Shown: piece after piece, positions 7,417 through 14,235 of the stretch
Layout: the number at the start of each line of letters is the position of its first letter
Numbering within the stretch: position 1 is the first letter of the stretch
NCBI GenBank assembly: GCA_903825945.1
Contig: CAIKCJ010000025.1
Location: forward strand, 1-35,347
DNA: 35,347 nt
Direction of reading: 5' to 3'
DNA from: an uncultured Actinomycetes bacterium
GTDB lineage: Bacteria > Actinomycetota > Actinomycetes > Nanopelagicales > Nanopelagicaceae
The notes under the pieces: generated by a model
What the model saw: only the letters and a program-made list of their open reading frames with translations
Database searches by the model: none
Told to the model about the DNA's origin: nothing
Translations under genes and position numbers: made by a program

Positions 7417-7442
7417 TATTTGCTGTTAAGCAAATATTAGAT
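7411..7442. terminator. Bidirectional terminator hairpin with both stop codons in its arms
   Basis: A perfect 13-bp inverted repeat: ATCTAATATTTGC (7411-7423) and GCAAATATTAGAT (7430-7442), loop TGTTAA. The TAA of the aldehyde dehydrogenase (7414-7416) lies in the left arm and the TAA of the E2 gene (7437-7439, minus strand) in the right arm. The two convergent genes are only 20 nt apart and share it. There is no long T-tract, so it may also stabilise 3' ends. Confidence 0.75.
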
Positions 7443-8705
7443 CGCTAACCAAAAAGGATTCTCAAATCGCTTGACAAATGCTGCGAGCCATTCGGCAGCA
7501 AGTGCACCATCGATTGCTCGGTGATCAACAGATAAAGTGAAGTTGATGACTGATGCGACTTTGATTTCGCCATCAATCACAACTGGCTTCTGCTTTGCAG
7601 CACCGACAGCCAAGATTGCTGACTGTGGTGGGTTGAGAATTGCAGAGAACTCATCTGTTCTGTACATACCGAGGTTGGTCACAGAGAATGACCCGCCTTC
7701 GATCTCATTTTGCTTGAGACGACCCGCACGAGCACGTGCGATCAAATCTTCAGTGACTGCACCGAGCTGCTCTAGATTAAGATGATTAATCCCGCGAACA
7801 ACTGGTGTGAGCAAGCCATTGTCTGTCGCGACCGCCACAGAGACGTCTACATCGGCAAACTGGCGAACAGCGGTATCAGTCCAGATGCAATTAGCTGATG
7901 GTACATCAGAGAATGCAGCTGCAACAGTCTTGAGAATTAGATCTGTGACAGAGACTTTCTTAGGAGCCCAGTCGTTATATTTTTTGCGGAAGTTAAGGAA
8001 GTCATCGGAAAGTACTGGCGCAGATAGATAGAAATGCGGAACGCTCGACTTGCTCTCAGTCAGACGTCGTGCAATTGCTTTTCGCATGCCGCTATGAGGA
8101 ATGTCAGTGAATGAACCAGCAGGAATGTTTGGAAGAACTGGCACCGCAGCTTTTGCTGGGGTTGCTCCACTCTTAGCGATTGCTGCCTGAACATCGCGAC
8201 GAACAATTCGACCATCTGGGCCAGTTCCCTGGATTAGAGCGGGATCTAAGCCGCTCTCTTTAGCCAGGCGACGGGCAAGTGGGCTAAGGAATAGACGTGT
8301 TCCGTGCAGTGATGCGCTCGGTGTTGGTGAAGCAGCTGGTGCCGCCACGGTTGGCGCCGGCGCAGCTGGGGTTAGAGCCGCAGGAGCCGGAGTTGGCTCT
8401 GGCGCAGCTGGTGCGAGGGAAACTCCTGCATCAGCAATAGCCTTTTCGATCTCGGCAGCGCCTTCGCCCTTAGCGGTGAGCACTGCAATTGGTGCACCAA
8501 CTTGGACATGGCTACCTTCTTTGGCCAAATATCGGCCCAGAACACCATCACCTTCGCCTGGAACTTCGACCAGCGCCTTCTCAGTCTCAACTTCGGCGAT
8601 AGCCTGGCCATCGGTAAATGACTCGCCCTCGGCGATCAACCACTTGGCGATAATCGCTTCGGTCGCATTAGCCAGAACTTCTGGCATTCTCATGATGCTC
8701 GCCAT
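7437..8705 (-). CDS. 2-oxo-acid dehydrogenase complex E2, dihydrolipoyl acyltransferase
   Basis: 422 residues. The N-terminal lipoyl domain (1-80) carries the lipoylated lysine K43 in VETEKALVEV. A flexible Ala/Pro linker (98-133) follows, then the E1/E3-binding domain (138-175; FLSPLARRLAKESGLD and GTGPDGRIVRRDV), a second short linker, and the acyltransferase domain from about 200. The active site HRAIDG near the end gives catalytic H395 and D399. It transfers the acyl group formed by E1 to CoA. It starts in a TAATG overlap with the fused E1 gene, so the two are co-translated. Only one lipoyl domain is present. No E3 (dihydrolipoamide dehydrogenase) gene is in the window, so a housekeeping E3 is presumably shared. 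Pyruvate, acetoin or branched 2-oxo acids are all possible substrates. Confidence 0.92.
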   Translation of the reverse strand: MASIMRMPEVLANATEAIIAKWLIAEGESFTDGQAIAEVETEKALVEVPGEGDGVLGRYLAKEGSHVQVGAPIAVLTAKGEGAAEIEKAIADAGVSLAPAAPEPTPAPAALTPAAPAPTVAAPAASPTPSASLHGTRLFLSPLARRLAKESGLDPALIQGTGPDGRIVRRDVQAAIAKSGATPAKAAVPVLPNIPAGSFTDIPHSGMRKAIARRLTESKSSVPHFYLSAPVLSDDFLNFRKKYNDWAPKKVSVTDLILKTVAAAFSDVPSANCIWTDTAVRQFADVDVSVAVATDNGLLTPVVRGINHLNLEQLGAVTEDLIARARAGRLKQNEIEGGSFSVTNLGMYRTDEFSAILNPPQSAILAVGAAKQKPVVIDGEIKVASVINFTLSVDHRAIDGALAAEWLAAFVKRFENPFWLAI

Positions 8706-10894
8706 TACGCAGCACCTCCGAATCCAGCTTTAACGCGATCAATTCCGGCAACAATCTCCTCGACGCCAGCGATTGCGGCGCGCTCCAAAACCTTGGAGAT
8801 GCTTGGAGAGGCTTCGCCACCTGTCACGCGCTGGACAGGTTGGTCTAGCCAATCGAAGTAGCGGCGCTGAATTTCATCGGCCAACCATCCGCCGTAAGAC
8901 GTTCCTAGTGCGCCTTGTTCAACGATCAATACGTTGTTGGTCTTCTTGATACTTGCCTCAACTGTGCTCCAGTCAAAGCTCGCACGATCTAGCCAACGAA
9001 GATCGATAACTTCTGCATCAATACCAGTTTGTTCAACCGCAGTGAGAGAGTGCTTGACCATCGACAAGTATGTTAGGACCGTAACATCATTGCCGGTACG
9101 ACGAACGTTCGCTTTACCAAATTCGATCTGATAATCGAAGTCGCCTTCAAGCACATCTCCTATATCTTGATAGAGATCAACATGTTCTAGAACAAGAACG
9201 GGATCTTGTAACGCGAGTGCAGCATTCATCAAACCGATATATTCGGAAGGAGTAGATGCAGCGACAATACGCCAACCTGGACTTGTGACAAAGATTCCTG
9301 CTGGATCCATAAGGTGCTGTGAACCATAACCACTGCCCATCGCAACCTTGGTGCGCAAGACAAGTGGAACAGGATTCTCGCCACCGAACATGTGACGAGC
9401 TTTGCCGATCTGGTTGAAGACTTGGTCTGCAGCAACCCACATGAAATCCGGATACATAAATTCAACGACAGGACGATAACGACCGTCGAGAGCTAGCCCA
9501 CCACCAACACCTGCGAATGCGTTTTCGCTAATGGGTGTTCCAAGAATGCGATCTGGATATTTCTTAGAGAGCCCCTTAGTCGCACCATTGGTGCCACCGT
9601 TGAGGCGATGAATATCTTCACCGAGTACAACAATGCGTGGATCGTTCTCCATCGCACGATCAAGCACACCTGCAACGGCATCAACAAACTTCATCTGCAC
9701 TTTTGGAGCGCTAGATGTGAGTGGCTCTAGTGTGCGAGCCGATTTAAGTTCTGATGCATCCCCGCGCACGCCAACGTTTACAAAGCTGGTGTCAGGCCAG
9801 AGTGATGGACGAATATGACGCTTACCAGCAGCATCTGGGTTAGGTTCTGTGAGTTCAGCTGCCGCCTTGCGGTTAGCTGCTAACGCTTGCTCGCGTACAG
9901 AATCCACACCTGCTTGATCAATAAGACCTAATGCGATCATTTCATTTGCAACACGAAGCAGCGGATCGCGGGCGCGCCACGATGCTTCTTCTTCTTTAGA
10001 GCGATAGCCAAATGCACTGCCAGGGAAGGCGCCATTTTGATGGAAGAAGCGATAAACATCAGCTTCAATCAGAGCTGGGCCTTTACCTGAGCGCATGTAC
10101 TCTTCGGCTTCCTTCATCGCCAAATGAACAGCGAGTGGATCCATGCCATCGACTTTCCATGATGGGAAACCAAATCCAAGTGCACGTGCCGAGAGTCGGG
10201 GCTCTGCGGTTACTTCTGAGACGTGAGTAGATACTGCATAAAGATTGTTCTCGATGAAGAAACAGAACGGCAACTTCCATGCTGCAGCAAGGTTCATGGT
10301 CTCCAGTACTGAACCAATGTTGACTGCGCCATCTCCAAAGTAAGAGACAGTGATGTTGTCTGTTCCGGATTTCTTCTGTGCCCAGGCATTACCTGCACCA
10401 AGTGGTACGCCGCCACCGACGATAGCATTTGTGCCGAGCGCCCCAGCTTCAAAATTCTGAAGGTGCATTGAGCCACCACGACCACGGCAATAACCCTGAG
10501 CCAAGCCCAAGATTTCGGCCAGTGTGCGTTGCAAAACTTCTTGGAGTGCAGGAGTAACCAAGTTGGTGACATCTAGCTTCTGTCCAGAGACATGGTTGAT
10601 AACTTTTGCCAAGAACTGATGATGACCGCGGTGTGATCCGTTAATTGCATCGTGTGTACCGAGCCCGATGATCGAACCGACTGCGCCACCTTCTTGGCCG
10701 ACGCTACTGTGAGCGGGTCCATGAACGAGGCCTTCGCCTGCTAGTTCAAGGACAACTTCTTCAAATGCGCGAATGAGATGGAGCTGGCCCAACATCGTCT
10801 CTAGAAGTTGTGGGTCGGCTTTGGCCCAATCTTCTGCGGTGGTGGTTAATTCAATCCAAGGCTCACTTGGATGCATTGGTGTGTGGATGCTCAT
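8705..10894 (-). CDS. Fused alpha-beta E1 of a 2-oxo-acid dehydrogenase complex (thiamine diphosphate)
   Basis: A 729-residue single chain. Residues about 30-345 are the E1-alpha part, with GSHRGHHQFLAK, YCRGRGGSMHL, GALGTNAIVGGGVPLGAG and the ThDP/Mg motif from GDG (187-189) to ENN (215-217). A linker (about 345-398) joins it to the E1-beta part, with GEDIHRLNGGTNGATKGL, the cofactor-activating Glu E457 in TPISENAFAG, EFMYPDFMW, and VLEHVDLYQ. Most relatives encode alpha and beta as separate proteins. The complex decarboxylates a 2-oxo acid and acylates the E2 lipoyl group. The sequence resembles pyruvate, acetoin and branched-chain E1s alike. A possible minus-strand promoter ends 6 nt before the ATG, with no ribosome site, so leaderless translation is likely. 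A GntR-type operator lies inside that promoter. Confidence 0.92.
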   Translation of the reverse strand: MSIHTPMHPSEPWIELTTTAEDWAKADPQLLETMLGQLHLIRAFEEVVLELAGEGLVHGPAHSSVGQEGGAVGSIIGLGTHDAINGSHRGHHQFLAKVINHVSGQKLDVTNLVTPALQEVLQRTLAEILGLAQGYCRGRGGSMHLQNFEAGALGTNAIVGGGVPLGAGNAWAQKKSGTDNITVSYFGDGAVNIGSVLETMNLAAAWKLPFCFFIENNLYAVSTHVSEVTAEPRLSARALGFGFPSWKVDGMDPLAVHLAMKEAEEYMRSGKGPALIEADVYRFFHQNGAFPGSAFGYRSKEEEASWRARDPLLRVANEMIALGLIDQAGVDSVREQALAANRKAAAELTEPNPDAAGKRHIRPSLWPDTSFVNVGVRGDASELKSARTLEPLTSSAPKVQMKFVDAVAGVLDRAMENDPRIVVLGEDIHRLNGGTNGATKGLSKKYPDRILGTPISENAFAGVGGGLALDGRYRPVVEFMYPDFMWVAADQVFNQIGKARHMFGGENPVPLVLRTKVAMGSGYGSQHLMDPAGIFVTSPGWRIVAASTPSEYIGLMNAALALQDPVLVLEHVDLYQDIGDVLEGDFDYQIEFGKANVRRTGNDVTVLTYLSMVKHSLTAVEQTGIDAEVIDLRWLDRASFDWSTVEASIKKTNNVLIVEQGALGTSYGGWLADEIQRRYFDWLDQPVQRVTGGEASPSISKVLERAAIAGVEEIVAGIDRVKAGFGGAA

Positions 10895-10900
10895 TAGAGA

Positions 10901-10930
10901 ACGATAGGGCTAGATTGCATCCAATCACAA
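10901..10930 (-). promoter_or_regulatory. Promoter of the E1-E2 operon (leaderless)
   Basis: On the minus strand, TTGTGA (complement of 10925-10930) and TATCGT (complement of 10901-10906) are separated by 18 bp. The -10 box ends 6 nt before the E1 ATG, the spacing expected when transcription starts at the start codon. The operator-like palindrome at 10914-10925 fills the spacer. Confidence 0.5.
10914..10925. promoter_or_regulatory. GntR-type operator, copy 1
   Basis: ATTGCATCCAAT is an imperfect palindrome of the form ATTG-NATN-CAAT. With its flank CTAG it repeats almost exactly 62 bp downstream. It lies in the spacer of the E1-E2 promoter. The likely binder is the GntR/FCD regulator encoded at 11515. 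Confidence 0.55.
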
Positions 10931-10975
10931 GGTTTTCGGGTAAAAATCTTCCTTTTTAGGGCGATTTAGGACTAG

Positions 10976-10987
10976 ATTGTATCCAAT
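10976..10987. promoter_or_regulatory. GntR-type operator, copy 2, overlapping the VOC gene start
   Basis: ATTGTATCCAAT differs from copy 1 by one base; the shared block is CTAGATTG.ATCCAAT. It covers a -10-like TAGATT (10973-10978), which ends 7 nt before the VOC ATG, and the first bases of the start codon. Binding would block the VOC-gntR transcript. Confidence 0.55.
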
Positions 10988-11513
10988 GAACGGTATTCCA
11001 GGATTACGAGGCACCGAGCACATCGGCTTTACCGTCCCTGATCTCGATCAGGCCGAACGGTTCTTTGTGGATGTGATCGGCTGCGAACGCGTCTACAACC
11101 TAGGTCCCTTTACTCGCGATGACGACTGGATGCAGGTTCATCTTGGCGTTCATCCACGAACAGTGATGCGTGAGCTGCGCTTCTTCCGCTGCAAATTCGG
11201 TCCCAACTTTGAGATTTTTCAATACGAGAGCGCTGACGGCCAGGCACCACAGCCTCGCAACTCGGATATCGGCGGTCACCACCTAGCTTTCTATGTTGAT
11301 GACTTTGATACGGCGCTGGAATATCTCAAGAGTAAGAATGTAGAGATCATGGGCGAGCCGACTGCCAGCCGGAGTCATAGTGAAGGTCAGTGCTGGGTTT
11401 ATTTCAAGAGCCCATGGGGAATGCAATTCGAGTTAGTGAGTTTTCCTGATGGCAAGGCGTATGAATCTGGCTCTGCAGTAAAACTCTGGCACCCTGCACA
11501 TCCGGAACTGTAA
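10986..11513 (+). CDS. VOC-superfamily protein (glyoxalase/dioxygenase fold)
   Basis: 175 residues from ATG 10986. Two beta-alpha-beta-beta-beta units are visible: RGTEHIGFTVPDLDQAERFF at 9-28 and GGHHLAFYVDDFDTALEYL at 97-115. Probable metal ligands are H12, E76 in NFEIFQY, H99 and E149 in MQFELVSF, so a metal-dependent lyase, isomerase or dioxygenase is likely. The SPWGMQFELV ending is typical of lactoylglutathione-lyase-like proteins of unknown substrate. A TTG at 10977 could add three residues, but the leaderless pattern favours the ATG. It is followed 1 nt later by the gntR start, forming a two-gene operon. A second VOC protein is encoded at 23221. Confidence 0.85.
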   Translation: MNGIPGLRGTEHIGFTVPDLDQAERFFVDVIGCERVYNLGPFTRDDDWMQVHLGVHPRTVMRELRFFRCKFGPNFEIFQYESADGQAPQPRNSDIGGHHLAFYVDDFDTALEYLKSKNVEIMGEPTASRSHSEGQCWVYFKSPWGMQFELVSFPDGKAYESGSAVKLWHPAHPEL

Positions 11514-11514
11514 C

Positions 11515-12180
11515 GTGACAAACGAAAACGATTTAGCGCTCAGCCAACAGATTGCGAACTCAGTCAGAGAGGAAATTCTTGCTGGCAAATACGCACCAGG
11601 TGTGCGCATTCGGCAAGAAGATATCGCAGAACAGTTTGGTGCGAGTCGCTCCCCCGTGCGTGAAGCGTTGCGCATCCTAGAAGCAGAAGGTTTAGTCAAT
11701 CTTGTTGCGCACACTGGTGCCTGGATCGCAGATCTCTCGCTACAAGAGTGTGAAGAGATGTATCAACTTCGTGAGCGGATAGAACCGTTGATGATTCGTT
11801 TGAGTATTCCTGAATTAGATTCGCAAACAATCACTCGACTGACAGAGCTGACTGTAGCAATGGAGAAAAATAAGGATGTGGAAACATTTCTTAAACTCGA
11901 TCGTGAGTTTCACTTACTGACCTACTCAGGCGCACATACGTTATTAGTTGGCGATATGGTCAATCGTTTGTGGAATACAACGCAGCATTACCGCCGCGCC
12001 TACTCACAACTGCTTGCTGCATCATCCTTCAAACCAGCGCATATGGAGCATTTTCTGCTCTTAGAAGCGATTAAAAAGGGTAATTGTGATGACGCTGAAA
12101 GAATCTTGTACGGCCATATTCGCCGCACAAGATTAGAACTTTCAGAACATTCGGATTTATTTACGCGCGAGGCGGAATAA
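11515..12180 (+). CDS. GntR-family transcriptional regulator with FCD sensor domain
   Basis: 221 residues from GTG 11515, one base after the VOC stop. The winged helix is at about 8-72 (IREQ-type core RIRQEDIAEQFGASRSPVRE, ALRILEAEGLV). The FCD domain from about 77 keeps the metal and effector ligands D129, H133, H179 and H201. FCD regulators usually sense a small carboxylate or sugar acid and release DNA on binding. The two palindromes in the 91-bp divergent region upstream (10914, 10976), and a related site before the PRISE-like gene (13233), are its probable operators, making it a local regulator of the E1-E2, VOC-gntR and reductase genes. The last 20 nt overlap the convergent reductase gene. 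Confidence 0.9.
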   Translation: MTNENDLALSQQIANSVREEILAGKYAPGVRIRQEDIAEQFGASRSPVREALRILEAEGLVNLVAHTGAWIADLSLQECEEMYQLRERIEPLMIRLSIPELDSQTITRLTELTVAMEKNKDVETFLKLDREFHLLTYSGAHTLLVGDMVNRLWNTTQHYRRAYSQLLAASSFKPAHMEHFLLLEAIKKGNCDDAERILYGHIRRTRLELSEHSDLFTREAE

Positions 12181-13231
12181 TCTTTTCGGCACGTAGCTTT
12201 TCGAAGAGATCGAAGAAGGAGTCAGGAGTTACCTGAACTTCACGAAACCCAGCCTTGCGGCTCTTGCCCATGTCGGCGAATGTTTCTACCTGGCGACCGA
12301 GGTCAGCATCTGAGTGCCACCATGATGCGATCTCTGAAGCTTTGTAGTTTTCCAAATTGTATTTAGCAACAATCTTGGCCCACTCTGCATCTGCGCCACC
12401 CATACGTGGTTCTAGTGGTGAAGTCTCTGCAGGATATCCAGGATCTGTTACTCCGAAATATTCTGCGATGAGCTTCCATAGTTGGCGCCAGCGAAATACA
12501 TCGCCGTTGACTGTATTGAATGCTTCGTTCTTTCCGGCGGGATCAGTCGCTGACCAGACTGCGTGACGAGCAAGTAGACGAGCATCAGTTACATCGGTAA
12601 CGCCGTTGTACTGCTCTTTAGATCCAGGGAAGATAAATGGCGCACCGGTCTCTTTGCAGATGCTGGCATACACAGCGAGTGTGACGCCCATGTTCATCGC
12701 GTTGCCAAGAGCCCAACCGATCATTGTGTGTGGGCGATGAACAGACCAGGTGAAGCCTTGTTCTGCAGCAGACTTGAAGAGAATGTCTTCTTGTGTGTAA
12801 TAGAAATTGTCGATAGGTAGGCGAGCTTGGCTCTCTTTAAATGGAGTCTCCATTGGTGTTGATGCGTAAGACTCGAAGGGCCCGAGGTAGTGCTTGAGTC
12901 CTGTGATCAGTACAGCGTGTTCGAGTGTGCGCTTCTGAGCGAATGCATCGAGTGTGTTTTGGAGCATTGCGCCGTTAACAGCGATATTTTCCTTCTCGGT
13001 GTTCTGGCGAGACCAGGTGCAGAAGAAAAGGTGCGTGATTGGAAGATCTGCGACTGCGGCTTTCACACTCTCTGGCTCAAGAACATCGCCATAGACATGC
13101 TTTACGCCTGGAACGATGATTCCTGGCTTGCGCGAGAGACCATAAACAGTGAAACCCTGTCGTTGTAGCTCTGCTGCGATGTTGTTACCGGTAATTCCAG
13201 TAACTCCGATAACGAGGGCGTTCTTGCTCAT
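12161..13231 (-). CDS. SDR-family NAD(P)H oxidoreductase, PRISE-like enone reductase
   Basis: 356 residues from ATG 13231; four extra residues (MDPT) are possible from 13243. The N-terminal Rossmann motif is GVTGITGNNIAAEL, with SRKPG at the end of the second strand suggesting NADPH. HLFFCTWSRQ, LITGLKHYLGPFESY and the active-site NFYYTQEDILF fit the progesterone 5-beta-reductase/iridoid synthase (PRISE) family, in which the Tyr and Lys of ordinary SDRs are displaced (K in the TGLKHY motif, Y in NFYY). WSVHRPHTMIGW follows. PRISE enzymes reduce activated C=C bonds of enones. The physiological substrate here is unknown. A GntR-like site overlaps the region just upstream. No ribosome site is visible. 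Confidence 0.82.
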   Translation of the reverse strand: MSKNALVIGVTGITGNNIAAELQRQGFTVYGLSRKPGIIVPGVKHVYGDVLEPESVKAAVADLPITHLFFCTWSRQNTEKENIAVNGAMLQNTLDAFAQKRTLEHAVLITGLKHYLGPFESYASTPMETPFKESQARLPIDNFYYTQEDILFKSAAEQGFTWSVHRPHTMIGWALGNAMNMGVTLAVYASICKETGAPFIFPGSKEQYNGVTDVTDARLLARHAVWSATDPAGKNEAFNTVNGDVFRWRQLWKLIAEYFGVTDPGYPAETSPLEPRMGGADAEWAKIVAKYNLENYKASEIASWWHSDADLGRQVETFADMGKSRKAGFREVQVTPDSFFDLFEKLRAEKIIPPRA

Positions 13232-13232
13232 C

Positions 13233-13244
13233 GTTGGGTCCAAT
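13233..13244. promoter_or_regulatory. Possible third GntR operator before the reductase gene
   Basis: On the minus strand AGATTGGACCCAAC aligns with the AGATTG.ATCCAAT block of the two sites at 10914 and 10976 (mismatches at the central and last positions). It sits immediately before the reductase ATG, as copy 2 does for the VOC gene. Confidence 0.35.
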
Positions 13245-13293
13245 CTCTTGAGATCTCTGTAGGAGTGAATGCCTTAAATACCTAGGCAGGATG

Positions 13294-13313
13294 TTATGTG
13301 AGACTACACATAA
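13294..13313. promoter_or_regulatory. 20-bp palindrome upstream of the SDR operon
   Basis: TTATGTG (13294-13300) and CACATAA (13307-13313) are perfect inverted repeats with a 6-bp spacer, 135 bp before the SDR start. The shape suits a dimeric repressor or activator. It lies between the reductase and the SDR operon and could serve either promoter. Confidence 0.45.
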
Positions 13314-13346
13314 AGACAATACTTCGGGGCGAGTGTACAGCAGTGC

Positions 13347-13375
13347 TTGACGGCCTACGCGGCTAGTGAAACACT
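13347..13375 (+). promoter_or_regulatory. Putative promoter of the SDR-MDR operon
   Basis: TTGACG (13347-13352), 17-bp spacer, AACACT (13370-13375). The -35 box is good and the -10 box moderate. It lies downstream of the palindrome at 13294 and just before the tandem 10-bp repeats. Confidence 0.35.
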
Positions 13376-13378
13376 TTT

Positions 13379-13408
13379 AACTAGGAATAACTAGGAATAA
13401 ATAGGAAG
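13379..13408. repeat. Three tandem 10-bp repeats in the SDR operon leader
   Basis: AACTAGGAAT (13379-13388), AACTAGGAAT (13389-13398) and the diverged AAATAGGAAG (13399-13408) are in tandem, one helical turn per unit. They lie between the putative -10 box and the GTG start, so protein binding or an mRNA effect are both possible. Confidence 0.6.
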
Positions 13409-13447
13409 CAGTGCAAGTTTTTTGCAGTAACCAACGACGAGGGGGTT

Positions 13448-14233
13448 GTGGTGGGCAGAGTTTCCGGCAAATCAATCATCATCACCGGTGCTGGTTCGGG
13501 CATAGGTGAAGGAATTGCTCGAATATGTGGAGCCGAAGGAGCCAAGGTCGGTGTCTGGGATCTCAATCCGCAGGCCGCAGCTCGTGTAGCGGTGCATATT
13601 AATGACAATGGTGGTCACGCGATTGCGCTCGTCGCCGATGTTTCACAGCGTGCCCAAGTTGCGCGAGCATTTAGAGAATTCGTTGATTGGGCAGGTTCAC
13701 TCGATGTGCTCTTTAACAACGCGGGCTTTAATAAGCCGATGCCTTTGATGGAAGTCACCGAAGAAAATTGGAACGCCATCATGAATGTCAACGGACTTGG
13801 TGTACTTATCTGCACCCAAGAGGGTGGCAAGTACATGATCGCTCAGAAGAGCGGCAAAATTATTAACACCGCATCTATTGCTGGCCGTCAGGGTTATCCA
13901 TCGTTCACGCCATATTGCGCTAGCAAATTTGCGGTGAATGCGATCACTCAAGCGACAGCACGTGCGCTCGCCCAATACAACATCACGTGTAATTCTTTCG
14001 CACCGGGAGTGGTTGACACTCCGCTATGGGTGACGTTGGATAAAGACCTGATGGAGATGGGGGATTCAGAGCGTCCAGGGCAAGCGATGGAAGATTTCTC
14101 AGCTGGAATTTTGAAGGGCCGTCCAGCTAGACCTGAAGATCTGCAAGGAATGGCTCTTTTCTTAGCATCAACAGACTCCGACTATATGACAGGCCAGACG
14201 ATCATGATCGATGGCGGAATGGTATTGGTATAA
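13448..14233 (+). CDS. Short-chain dehydrogenase/reductase (classical SDR)
   Basis: 261 residues. Cofactor motif TGAGSGIG at 13-20, D38 ending the second strand (VWDLN), which favours NAD(H), NNAG at 90-93, catalytic S143, Y156 and K160 in the Y-C-A-S-K context, and the C-terminal MTGQTIMIDGGM. This is a canonical FabG/acetoin-reductase/polyol-dehydrogenase type enzyme that interconverts a hydroxyl and a keto group. GTG 13448 and GTG 13451 are both possible; a GAGGGGG ribosome site at 13439-13445 suits the second better. It is the first gene of a tightly packed unit SDR-MDR-MDR-beta-hydroxyacid dehydrogenase (13448-17155). Confidence 0.9.
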   Translation: MVGRVSGKSIIITGAGSGIGEGIARICGAEGAKVGVWDLNPQAAARVAVHINDNGGHAIALVADVSQRAQVARAFREFVDWAGSLDVLFNNAGFNKPMPLMEVTEENWNAIMNVNGLGVLICTQEGGKYMIAQKSGKIINTASIAGRQGYPSFTPYCASKFAVNAITQATARALAQYNITCNSFAPGVVDTPLWVTLDKDLMEMGDSERPGQAMEDFSAGILKGRPARPEDLQGMALFLASTDSDYMTGQTIMIDGGMVLV

Positions 14234-14235
14234 CA

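Noticed and set aside
10867-10876. A further GntR-like half site (TTGGATGCA) inside the E1 coding start
   Set aside because: Only one half matches and it can be explained by codons; too weak to list as an operator.
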